This document shows, piece by piece, positions 1 to 6,319 of a stretch of DNA of 6,431 bases. Location: positions 1 through 6,431 of the forward strand of contig JACDDF010000136.1 in NCBI GenBank assembly GCA_013817135.1, read 5' to 3'. Every line of letters begins with the position of its first letter. The first letter of the stretch is position 1. Source of the DNA: Nitrospirales bacterium (GTDB lineage: Bacteria; Nitrospirota; Nitrospiria; Nitrospirales; UBA8639). The notes under the pieces were generated by a model. It was not told where the DNA came from. It made no database searches and was given only the letters and a program-made list of their open reading frames with translations. A program made the translations under genes and the position numbers.

Positions 1-1
1 T

Positions 2-595
2 GTTAAAAGATTTATAGGAACATCAGCGCCCATTCCTGGTGGTGCGAATATTCTGGGAGTCGGATCTCTGTATGCCGTGAAACGATGGGATCGGCTGTTG
101 ATGGCAGTAGCCGAGATAAAACGGAAAAGGGTGGAATTCAAATTGCAAATTGCTGGAGAAGGGCCGTTACGACAGGTGCTTCAGCAACAAATGGAAGGGC
201 TGGATCTTTCTGATCGTGTCAGGTTTCTGGGCCACAGTCAGGATATTTTCACATTAATGAATGATGCAAGGTTCCTTGTTCATACGGCCGATTCTGAGGG
301 ATGTCCAAATGTCATAATGGAAGCAATGGCCTGCGGACGGCCGGTTGTGGCAATGGATGCTGGAGATATTCCATTCCTTGTTGATGACGGAAAAACAGGA
401 TTTGTTATTAGCCAGGGAGACCATGCCAGTTTGGTCTTTCGAATAATCGAACTTCTGCAAAATCATTCCTTGTGTATTCAGATGGGCGCTGCGGCCCGGG
501 AAAAGGCTGCACGAGAATTCGGTTTAGAACGGCTTGTCGAGAAAACAATGAAGGCCTATCAAGGTGCAGGATGGGATGGAACCATTAACAACTAG
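2..595 (+). CDS. GT4-family glycosyltransferase, C-terminal part (5' end outside window)
   Basis: The reading frame is open from base 2 to the TAG at 593-595, so the gene begins upstream; the GTG at 77 is internal to a conserved motif and is not the true start. The visible 197 residues are the nucleotide-sugar-binding C-terminal Rossmann domain of a retaining GT4 (glycosyl transferase group 1) enzyme. Seen: VGSLYAVKRWDRLL (fragment residues 20-33), the usual first strand and basic loop of this domain; LQIAGEGPLR; RVRFLGH; and an intact EX7E motif (E99 and E107 in SEGCPNVIMEAMACGRPVVA) that contacts the donor sugar nucleotide. GT4 enzymes are usually 350-400 residues, so about half is missing. 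It would move a sugar from a nucleotide donor to a lipid-linked or glycan acceptor at the inner membrane. Donor and acceptor cannot be told. It points the same way as the next glycosyltransferase, 169 bases downstream. Confidence 0.93.
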   Translation, partial: VKRFIGTSAPIPGGANILGVGSLYAVKRWDRLLMAVAEIKRKRVEFKLQIAGEGPLRQVLQQQMEGLDLSDRVRFLGHSQDIFTLMNDARFLVHTADSEGCPNVIMEAMACGRPVVAMDAGDIPFLVDDGKTGFVISQGDHASLVFRIIELLQNHSLCIQMGAAAREKAAREFGLERLVEKTMKAYQGAGWDGTINN

Positions 596-764
596 AATCA
601 ATATAAGATCGACAAGATGCAGATTTTTCTACACTCTCCAGTGAACTAAAGCCGTACTTACACACCAAGGTAGCATACCAATAGATAGATTTGGGAATTA
701 ATTTTGCTGCCAGGGCATCCTTGTTGGGCCCTAGGTATAGCCAATTAACTAAAGGGACAGAGGC

Positions 765-1808
765 ATGATCCGTGTGGCAGTTGTTGGTCAAATGGTAGGT
801 CGAAATCGAGGATATGTCACGACGCAAGGAGAAATTCTTTCTGATGGGTTGGAGAAGGAAGGGTACCGTGTAGTGAGTGTGTCGGCTTTACCAAATCGGT
901 ACCTAAGGGTTGCCGACATTATTAAGACACTTATTTATCGGAAGCGCGATATCGATCTTCAGTGTTTGCAAGTCTATAGTGGACCTAGTTTTTTTATCGC
1001 AGATATTGCTAGTAAGCTTGGGAAAATTTTGGGTCACAAGATGGTGATGGTATTACATGGTGGCGCTCTTCCAGAATTTATGGTTCGATTTCCCCGCTGG
1101 ACATGCCGTGTTTTGAAAAGAGCAGATGCTCTTATTGCCCCGTCTGCGTTTCTGGCACGAGCAGTAGTTCCGTATGGATTGCATGTTCAAGTCATCCCAA
1201 ATATTATTCATCTTTCGCATTATCCATATCGTCATCGGCAGATAATCGGTCCGCGTCTTTTCTGGATGCGGAAATTTCATCCGATTTATAATCCGGATTT
1301 GGCAATTCGTGTTTTGGCACGGTTAAAGAATAAAATTCCCGAAGCGAGTCTCGTAATGGGTGGACAAGGTGGCATACTCGAGTTGGAGGTAAGACGGCTG
1401 GCAGAAAAACTTGGAGTTGCCAGTTCGATACGCTTTCTTGGATATTTGGATATGGCTGCAAAAGTCAAAGAGGGAGATGCTGCTGACATTTTTCTCAATA
1501 CTAATCATGTTGATAACATGCCGGTTGCCGTAGTAGAAGCCTGTGCTATGGGGTTGCCGGTGGTGGCCACAGCGGTAGGAGGGGTGCCAGATTTATTGAC
1601 GAATGAGGAGACTGGTCTCTTGGTTCCTGATGATGATGATGATGCGATGGCTGGAGCTGTAATGAGACTACTTGGTGATTCTAAATTAACCGGGCGACTG
1701 TCTGTCAAGGGACGGCAGCTAGCGGCTCATTCATCATGGGAGGAAATATTTCCACAGTGGGAAAGGGTATTTAACGAAGTCATGGGCAGCCAAGAACAGT
1801 TAAGATAA
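765..1808 (+). CDS. GT4-family glycosyltransferase, complete
   Basis: A complete 347-residue protein, slightly short for GT4 but with both Rossmann domains. The ATG at 765 is supported by AAGGGA at 752-757 with 7 bases of spacing. N-terminal acceptor domain: MIRVAVVGQM start, VLHGGALPEF (97-105 region), RADALIAPSAF (119-129) and the interdomain IPN at 144-146. Donor domain: RLFWMRKFHPIYNP (164-177), SLVMGGQGG, SIRFLGY, then DNMPVAVVEACAMGLPVVAT. In the EX7E position the first acidic residue is Asp250 and the second Glu258; from memory, DNMP-type variants occur in other GT4 enzymes, so activity is expected to be retained. Five consecutive Asp codons (289-293) sit in the loop after GLLVP. Likely role: sugar transfer during polysaccharide or lipopolysaccharide assembly, in the cytoplasm or at the inner membrane face. 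The spacer before it has no convincing promoter or terminator, so co-transcription with the upstream gene is possible. Specificity is unknown. Confidence 0.93.
   Translation: MIRVAVVGQMVGRNRGYVTTQGEILSDGLEKEGYRVVSVSALPNRYLRVADIIKTLIYRKRDIDLQCLQVYSGPSFFIADIASKLGKILGHKMVMVLHGGALPEFMVRFPRWTCRVLKRADALIAPSAFLARAVVPYGLHVQVIPNIIHLSHYPYRHRQIIGPRLFWMRKFHPIYNPDLAIRVLARLKNKIPEASLVMGGQGGILELEVRRLAEKLGVASSIRFLGYLDMAAKVKEGDAADIFLNTNHVDNMPVAVVEACAMGLPVVATAVGGVPDLLTNEETGLLVPDDDDDAMAGAVMRLLGDSKLTGRLSVKGRQLAAHSSWEEIFPQWERVFNEVMGSQEQLR
1629..1643 (+). repeat. (GAT)5 trinucleotide repeat inside the second glycosyltransferase
   Basis: Five perfect GAT codons encode Asp289-Asp293 in the variable loop that follows GLLVP near the donor site of the GT4 domain. 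Other family members usually have a short PxGD-type loop here. Slippage by whole codons would keep the frame, so this is a possible length-variable spot, but five units is short and may simply be stable. Confidence 0.6.
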
Positions 1809-1868
1809 ATCACCTGATGCTCTCCCAATCCTTCTCGATGAATCTATAACATTCCTTGCTCTCTGTTA

Positions 1869-1901
1869 TTCAAACGTGTTTGGAAGTTTGAAGCTTTTTT
1901 T
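1869..1901 (+). terminator. Candidate intrinsic terminator after the second glycosyltransferase
   Basis: A perfect 7-base inverted repeat, TTCAAAC (1869-1875) and GTTTGAA (1886-1892), with a 10-base loop is followed by GC and seven Ts (1895-1901). It lies 61 bases past the stop codon and works only on the plus strand, because the minus strand has no T-tract after the stem. The stem has only two GC pairs, so termination may be leaky. Confidence 0.4.
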
Positions 1902-1925
1902 GCCAATAATTCTATAAGAAGAGAG

Positions 1926-1971
1926 TGCCGTTTGTCCCCCAGCAGACCGGCATTAGGGGATCGAGGGGGCA
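1926..1971. other. Two interleaved inverted repeats between convergent genes (possible pseudoknot)
   Basis: TGCCG (1926-1930) pairs with CGGCA (1948-1952), and CCCCC (1936-1940) pairs with GGGGG (1965-1969), the second stem extending to TGTCCCCC/GGGGGCA on the plus strand with one G-U pair. Because the arms alternate, both stems together would form an H-type pseudoknot in RNA. On the minus strand this begins about 18 bases after the beta-helix stop codon, so it would lie in that gene's 3' untranslated region. No T-tract follows on either strand. The stems are short and could be chance. Confidence 0.25.
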
Positions 1972-1988
1972 AGAGCAGTCCAAATCTT

Positions 1989-3263
1989 TTATTGAACAGA
2001 GATCAATCTGAAATTCTTTGGCGCACCAAGAGTTGGCTGAGTCCCTTCCAAAGCACCAATATTATAGCCGGCTCCTTGGGGCCTAGAAGTTCCTTCAAAA
2101 TCCACCTTTATTTCACCTAATGTCAATCCTCTATCGATTGCAGGACTTCCATATTGAAGATGAAAATCTCGCTTTGTTGGATCGACAAAGAGCGGGTTTG
2201 TCCCATCTACGACATTATTGGATTCAATGGTCCCGATACCGCGATTATAGTAATTTATTAAATTCCCATATGAAATATTGTTTTTGATGATTGTGTTAGT
2301 GGCATCGACAGCCGCTCCAATTTGAAGTCCATTTTGATCATTATCAAAAATGGTGTTGTTATATATTTTCGCCCCTACCGAGCCATTGCCAACCTGAATT
2401 CCATGTCCGCGGTTATCATAAACGAGATTGTTATAAGCCATGTTACCGATGCCGGAAGCAACGAGGATGCCCGCAAAAGATATTCTGCGAATATTGTTAT
2501 TGTAAACGCGGCAATTTCTGACAATGTTATAGTCCGGAGCATGGCCGGTGGAACTTGAATTATATATATGTACTCCATAGCCGGTTGCATTATAAATTTC
2601 CGCTCCATCAATGAGGTTATGATCAGTTGCAATATAAAAGTTGTAGGCTCCTTTCACAAGAGATGAGCTCTGCCACACATCACTATCATGATATTTACCT
2701 CCAATAAATTCATTATACTCTGTTCCACCAGTTCCTTTAGTGAGCAATACATTATTCACTGGAGCATTTTTTACCTCAAGATTCCGAAATCTCACATGAT
2801 TCGCTCCGTTGGTCATGGAAATACCCATGCCGTTGACAGTGTCTTCGTTTATGGCATCGATAATCAATCCATCGAAGATGACATATTGAATGTAAGAGTG
2901 GACGAGACCAATGGCCTGAGAGCCACTGTTTGGCTTTATCGTCACCACGTCTCCAGGGGAGGCTGCAATGATTGGAGCATTTTCCCATGAGGTTCCTGTC
3001 GGAATTGTGAAAAATTGGCTGTCAATTTGTTCTGCGTAAGTGCCGGCCCTAATCAAGAGAGTATCCCCTGTCCTCATGGTTGTCATGCCTCTTCTGATGG
3101 TCAAAAATGGGGACGAGTAGGCGCCAGAGTTCGCATCATTACCTGTTTTGGCGACATAGTATTGAATGGCGTATGCCATGCCGGGACTGAAGGATCCGGA
3201 AACAAGCAGCAAACACAAAATTATCTTACGCCACCCTAGGGGAATATTTCCTGTCTGTCTCAT
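1989..3263 (-). CDS. Secreted right-handed parallel beta-helix protein
   Basis: A 424-residue exported protein. The start is firm: AAGGAGG (3268-3274, minus strand) lies 4 bases before the ATG. Residues 1-32 form a Sec signal peptide: basic WRK, hydrophobic IILCLLLVSG, and a likely cleavage after AYA (30-32). Next is a DUF1565-like N-terminal part with YYVAKTGNDANSG (35-47), PFLTIRRGM and GDTLLIRAGTY. Residues about 124-350 contain repeated beta-helix rungs such as IVRNCRVYNNN, MAYNNLVYDNRGHGIQV, IYNNTIFDNDQNGLQI and TIIKNNISYGN. The end has the tail common in such proteins: NPLFVDPTKRDFHLQYGSPAIDRG (356-379, key residues NPLFVD, DFHL, SPAID), then YNIGALE. Related folds are polysaccharide lyases, epimerases such as AlgG, and surface adhesins; I cannot assign a catalytic residue. 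The last residues, APKNFRLISVQ, look like the first strand of an Fn3-type domain that stops early. It is transcribed toward the glycosyltransferases and so is not in their operon. Confidence 0.9.
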   Translation of the reverse strand: MRQTGNIPLGWRKIILCLLLVSGSFSPGMAYAIQYYVAKTGNDANSGAYSSPFLTIRRGMTTMRTGDTLLIRAGTYAEQIDSQFFTIPTGTSWENAPIIAASPGDVVTIKPNSGSQAIGLVHSYIQYVIFDGLIIDAINEDTVNGMGISMTNGANHVRFRNLEVKNAPVNNVLLTKGTGGTEYNEFIGGKYHDSDVWQSSSLVKGAYNFYIATDHNLIDGAEIYNATGYGVHIYNSSSTGHAPDYNIVRNCRVYNNNIRRISFAGILVASGIGNMAYNNLVYDNRGHGIQVGNGSVGAKIYNNTIFDNDQNGLQIGAAVDATNTIIKNNISYGNLINYYNRGIGTIESNNVVDGTNPLFVDPTKRDFHLQYGSPAIDRGLTLGEIKVDFEGTSRPQGAGYNIGALEGTQPTLGAPKNFRLISVQ

Positions 3264-3399
3264 GCAGCCTCCTTGTCACTGAATCCAATGCTGTTTACCA
3301 TAGCCGATTCTTACAAAGGCCCCATCCTTTAATTTGGTTCCCTTGATTGAGTTCTCGCCTGAAATCTGAAAACGCAAAGTCTTTCTGGCTCATACCTTT

Positions 3400-3427
3400 A
3401 TTGTAAGACTAGACTTGGTCGTGTCAC
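3400..3427 (-). promoter_or_regulatory. Candidate sigma70-type promoter for the beta-helix gene
   Basis: On the minus strand, GTGACA (3422-3427; 5 of 6 to TTGACA) is separated by 16 bases from TACAAT (3400-3405; 5 of 6 to TATAAT). Transcription would start near 3393, giving a leader of about 130 bases before the ATG at 3263. Placement and orientation fit the gene, but the background is AT-rich and no start site has been mapped. Confidence 0.38.
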
Positions 3428-3453
3428 GTTAGTATCGACAGCAACATATAAAA

Positions 3454-3515
3454 CTTAAGGTAAGAATTCATATTTCAATGGCCATGGGAAGCTTCAACTT
3501 AGAGGATTTGTTAAC
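3454..3515. other. Cluster of six-base palindromes upstream of the beta-helix promoter
   Basis: Within 62 bases lie CTTAAG (3454), GAATTC (3464), ATGGCCAT (3478-3485, containing TGGCCA), CCATGG (3482), AAGCTT (3489) and GTTAAC (3510). About one six-base palindrome would be expected by chance in this length. The flanks look like ordinary genomic sequence, so this is not evidently a vector polylinker. Dyads recognised by regulators are possible, but no known operator is recognised. Confidence 0.3.
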
Positions 3516-3528
3516 CTAAAAAATTAGG
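3515..3528. repeat. Short inverted repeat CCTAA-AAAA-TTAGG
   Basis: A perfect 5-base dyad with a 4-base A spacer. The core CCTAA recurs as CACCTAA at 3556-3562, 3622-3628 and 3682-3688, roughly every 60-66 bases. This could be a set of binding half-sites, but in AT-rich DNA such recurrence can be chance. Confidence 0.25.
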
Positions 3529-3793
3529 AAAGCATTAAATGAATTAAAGGAGAGGCACCTAATCTGTCGAGAAATTGTAGTTGAAGATCCCCTCAGACAT
3601 GTGAGTGTATGAAAATTGGTCCACCTAAAGGCAGCAATCAAATTAAGGTATTTTATCATTGAGAGCAAACGTTGATCAAAACACCTAAAAGTTCAGTGAA
3701 TTAAAAGTGAAAAGAGGGTTATCTTTGTGAGGTATTGGACCGAAGAATTTTAGGTTTTTCGGCAAAAGTTTATTAGTCTCCTTTCCTGAATTT

Positions 3794-3823
3794 TTGGCAT
3801 GGATTTGAGAATAAGTATTTAAT
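3794..3823 (+). promoter_or_regulatory. Weak candidate promoter toward the CapK-like gene
   Basis: TTGGCA (3794-3799; 5 of 6 to the -35 consensus) is followed after 18 bases by TTTAAT (3818-3823; 5 of 6 to the -10 consensus). It points to the CapK-like gene but would give a leader of about 350 bases running through the GC-rich block. In AT-rich DNA such matches are common, so support is weak. Confidence 0.2.
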
Positions 3824-3981
3824 TTTGAGTTAGTTTATGAAATATGGGGGAAAATGTGCATTGCAAAAATCAAATATTTTATTGAGCGAATGGTGCAGGA
3901 TTTTGTTTTGCCGTAATAATTATTTCAAGTGGTAAGCCATGTTATGTAAGGGATGACTCAATTCATAAGACACGCCATTTG

Positions 3982-3995
3982 AGCGGAGAACCGCT
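3982..3995. repeat. Hairpin AGCGG-AGAA-CCGCT at the composition boundary
   Basis: A perfect 5-base stem with a 4-base loop sits at the change from AT-rich to GC-rich sequence and is followed by TAATTT. It could mark the edge of an inserted element or act as a weak terminator; neither is shown. Confidence 0.3.
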
Positions 3996-4146
3996 TAATT
4001 TGGGGGGCCAGGGGACAGTTTTCTTACTGGCGAAGGGTGGGGTTTGAACTTCCCCGGATTTTGTGGGCAACTGGTTAAGCTGCGATAGCCCGTTTCTCAC
4101 ATTCGGCGGGAGTCGAGCCGAAGGGAGTGAATCGAAGCAGTTTCAT
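3996..4146. mobile_element. GC-rich block, possible relic or end of a repetitive/mobile element
   Basis: This block is markedly richer in GC than the DNA to its left and contains a G-run, the motif CCAGGGGACAG (4009-4019), and a 6-base inverted repeat TTCGGC/GCCGAA (4102-4107, 4117-4122). On the minus strand, 4146-4075 holds a 23-codon frame from ATG to TAA (starting MKLLRFTPFGS), preceded by a weak AGGA. No transposase motif, paired terminal repeat or target duplication is visible. The mobile-element reading rests on composition and general appearance only; it could be an ordinary regulatory or repetitive intergenic sequence. Confidence 0.2.
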
Positions 4147-4182
4147 TTTTCCTAACCTATTAAGTGGGGTCGATTGCCATCA

Positions 4183-5592
4183 ATGGATAGAATTGAAACA
4201 TCAAGTAGTTTCGCTCAGTTTCGGGGAAATTCTCGGGCCTGGCTACTAAGGAGGGTCGTATTCCCTGCGGGAGACCTTGTCTTTGGCCAAAACATGATGA
4301 AGCGGCTTTCTTTTTTGGAGAAGGCGCAATGGTTACCATCCGAGAAGCTCCACTCGATTCGCGATCAATCCCTGCGGGAGCTGGTAAAAGTGGCGTATGA
4401 CGAAGTGCCTTTTTATCGGGAATTAATGGATAAGGCCTCGGTAAAACCGGCAGACATTCATAAAGCAGCGGACCTCGGTCAATTGCCTATTGTTACTAAA
4501 CCCATGCTTCGTCATGCGTTTCCCGACCGTGTGATCAGGAGCACGGGGAAAAAAGTCTATGCGTCTCGTTCTTCCGGATCTACCGGTGTCAATTTTACGG
4601 TGCTGGTGGACCATGAGACCGAAGGATTGTTCCAGGCTTCCTTCCTCCTCGCATTGGAATGGGCAGGCTGGAGTATGGGAGAACCGCATCTTCAAACCGG
4701 GATGACTGTGAAACGAGATTTTCCTAGGAGAATGAAAGATGCTTTGCTGAATTGTCATTATGTCCCGGCTCACGACTTAAGCGATTCCCATCTTGATCAG
4801 TGTCTCCACATTCTAGAACGATATTCTCTAAGGCATCTCTGGGGTTATCCGGGAAGTCTGTATTATTTGGCGCGGAGAGCTGTGGAATGCGGGTGGAATC
4901 GGCCGATGCGATCGATCGTCACCTGGGGGGATACTCTCTACAGTCATTATCGCAATACGATTGAGGAAGCTTTTAAGACTCGAGTAGTGGATACGTATGG
5001 ATGCTCTGAAGGCATGAATATCTCCGCGCAATGCGGAGTCGGCAGCTCTTATCACCTTCACACTTTGGACGTGATTGTGGAATATCTGGATGATAGTGGA
5101 GTACCTGTTTCTCCATGTGAATCCGGTAATATCATTGTCACCAGACTTCATCCAGGCCCCATGCCATTGATACGATATAAGGTGGGCGATGTAGGTATTG
5201 CCGGGGAAACACGCATGTGCGCATGTGGCCGTGGGTATGATGTTATGCAATCTATCCAGGGTAGGGAGACCGATATTGTTCTTACCCCATCAGGAAACCG
5301 GTTAATTGTTCATTTTTTTACAGGCGTTCTTGAGCATTTCGAAGAAATAGACTCATTTCAAGTAATTCAGGAAAACCTCGATTCTATTGTTTTACGAATA
5401 GTTCCCGCCGGGGAGTTCTCTATCGCGACAAGACGGCGGATAGTTGATGCACTTAAGGAGAAGGGTGCCGATCTGAATATCGAATTGGAATTGGTTCAAG
5501 AGATGCCACTTCCGCCATCTGGGAAGCGCCGTTTTATTATTAGTCACTTAGCCAGACCTCATGATGCTCACTTTCCAACTTTGGAAATGTGA
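4183..5592 (+). CDS. CapK/PaaK-like adenylate-forming enzyme (phenylacetate-CoA ligase family)
   Basis: A complete protein of 469 residues from ATG 4183, close to the family's usual 430-460. An in-frame TTG at 4174 is possible; a stop at 4153 excludes anything earlier, and neither start has a clear Shine-Dalgarno. Adenylation motifs in order: the phosphate loop SRSSGSTG (128-135), YGCSEG (272-277), RYKVGDVG (331-338), the CxCGR pair Cys346 and Cys348 typical of PaaK-like proteins, GRETD (360-364), and the C-terminal lysine of PPSGKRR (Lys448) that helps form the adenylate. The N-terminal part has LVKVAYDEVPFYRELM, a hallmark of this family. The family activates a carboxylic acid with ATP, often passing it to CoA. 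CapK-type members occur in capsule and exopolysaccharide loci. No phenylacetate catabolic gene is nearby, so polymer decoration is more likely than phenylacetate degradation. The substrate is unknown. The gene stands alone between two minus-strand beta-helix genes. Confidence 0.9.
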   Translation: MDRIETSSSFAQFRGNSRAWLLRRVVFPAGDLVFGQNMMKRLSFLEKAQWLPSEKLHSIRDQSLRELVKVAYDEVPFYRELMDKASVKPADIHKAADLGQLPIVTKPMLRHAFPDRVIRSTGKKVYASRSSGSTGVNFTVLVDHETEGLFQASFLLALEWAGWSMGEPHLQTGMTVKRDFPRRMKDALLNCHYVPAHDLSDSHLDQCLHILERYSLRHLWGYPGSLYYLARRAVECGWNRPMRSIVTWGDTLYSHYRNTIEEAFKTRVVDTYGCSEGMNISAQCGVGSSYHLHTLDVIVEYLDDSGVPVSPCESGNIIVTRLHPGPMPLIRYKVGDVGIAGETRMCACGRGYDVMQSIQGRETDIVLTPSGNRLIVHFFTGVLEHFEEIDSFQVIQENLDSIVLRIVPAGEFSIATRRRIVDALKEKGADLNIELELVQEMPLPPSGKRRFIISHLARPHDAHFPTLEM

Positions 5593-6180
5593 CGACAATC
5601 AAATGTGGTCGGTTTGGAAAGCACCTCTTTTTTTCCTGTTGTTTGATTCATATTGGTATGGCTCAGTATAAAAAGGGGGAACCATTTTTTCCGGTCAAAT
5701 CAAACAAGGCCAACACGGAAATCCCAATGGATGACATGTGAGGTAATAAAACGGTCTTAAAGGGCAGGGAGAATTCTATGGTTGTTCTAATAAATGATTT
5801 CTGATGGCTGCCATATGAAAGGTTAAGGAATAGTGAAAAAAGTTCAGTTGCGGAGTATAAGAAAGGCTCGATGATTACATTGACACATGGGAAATGACGA
5901 AGAGGATAAATTCCGGACAAGGGCAGAGCCTCATATTTTAATACTCGACCTGGGAACCCTTCATCTGATGCAGTATAAGAGGTCACGATACCTCTTACCT
6001 GATATATACGAATCAACCGGCTTGGCAGGTAGGTTGTTGTGGACGATGAACACGGTCTGTTCGGGTGGGTAAGGATGAAGTCGTACTTTACTCAATCATA
6101 TTTACGTGAATTGGTCCATCGGCACGGACTGTCCCCTGAGACCAGGATCTTATATTTTCTAGGGGGTCTTCCGCCATTTT
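5593..6180. other. Intergenic stretch without a convincing gene
   Basis: Reading all frames gives only short or motif-free frames. A 117-codon minus frame (5663-6016) begins with TTG, has no ribosome site and resembles nothing. A 27-codon plus frame (5658-5741) has no Shine-Dalgarno. A 7-base inverted repeat AATCAAA (5597-5603) and TTTGATT (5642-5648) brackets seven Ts (5628-5634) just after the CapK-like stop; the T-run lies inside the loop, so it is not a standard terminator. Confidence 0.55.
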
Positions 6181-6209
6181 CGCCGCCGGGGGATGTGTCC
6201 CCGGCGGCG
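6181..6209. terminator. Very strong GC-rich hairpin between converging genes, probable terminator
   Basis: CGCCGCCGGGG (6181-6191) pairs perfectly with CCCCGGCGGCG (6199-6209), an 11-base all-GC stem with a 7-base loop. On the plus strand it is followed by CTCTTCT, a modest pyrimidine-rich stretch; on the minus strand it is followed by AAAATGG. It lies between the ends of the CapK-like gene and the right-edge beta-helix gene, so a two-way transcription barrier is the simplest reading. It sits nearly 600 bases past the first and about 110 bases past the second. Without a good T-tract the mechanism is uncertain. Confidence 0.5.
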
Positions 6210-6319
6210 CTCTTCTAGGATTGAAATCGGAGGATCATGCGGCTGTTCAGCCCCTTAGCTGGACTTAAGCCAAACCCATCTATTCATTGTCCCAATTTTA
6301 TTGAGCCAATTTTTCATTC

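Larger units (their letters stand above)
3264..4182. other. Long gene-free intergenic region between divergent genes
   Basis: I found no convincing gene here on either strand. The interval separates the divergently transcribed beta-helix and CapK-like genes, so it must hold both upstream control regions. Hand-counted lines at 3541, 3661 and 3841 are 42, 35 and 35% GC, whereas lines at 3961, 4021 and 4081 are 52, 52 and 58%, so two different compositions join near 3960-3980. Frames in the AT-rich part are cut by frequent stops and show no family motif. Distinct sub-features are listed separately. Confidence 0.7.

Noticed and set aside
596..764. Possible promoter before the second glycosyltransferase (TTGTTG and TATAGC near 721-741)
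   Set aside because: The spacing between the two boxes is about 9-10 bases, far too short for a sigma70 promoter.
3790..3812. Possible sigma54 promoter around TTGGCATGG
   Set aside because: The expected GC at the -12 element is absent; only the -24 half matches.
4029..4062. Minus-strand GTTCAAAC that looks like a tRNA T-loop
   Set aside because: The flanking bases do not form a T-arm, and no acceptor or anticodon stem can be drawn around it.
4828..5250. 140-codon minus-strand frame inside the CapK-like gene
   Set aside because: It is antisense to a gene with all conserved adenylation motifs and shows no motif of its own.
5658..5741. 27-codon plus-strand frame starting MAQYKKGEPFF
   Set aside because: No ribosome site, and no resemblance to a known small protein.
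5663..6016. 117-codon minus-strand open frame downstream of the CapK-like gene
   Set aside because: TTG start, no Shine-Dalgarno, no recognisable motif or signal peptide; most likely a chance frame in the spacer.
4009..6137. Eleven-base inverted pair CAGGGGACAGT and ACTGTCCCCTG flanking the CapK-like gene, as if terminal repeats of a mobile element
   Set aside because: Several 11-base inverted pairs are expected by chance in a window this size, the similarity does not extend further, and no target duplication or transposase is seen.
3876..6306. Twelve-base direct repeat ATTTTATTGAGC at 3876-3887 and 6295-6306
   Set aside because: About one such match is expected by chance in 6.4 kb, more in AT-rich DNA, and the flanks are unlike each other.
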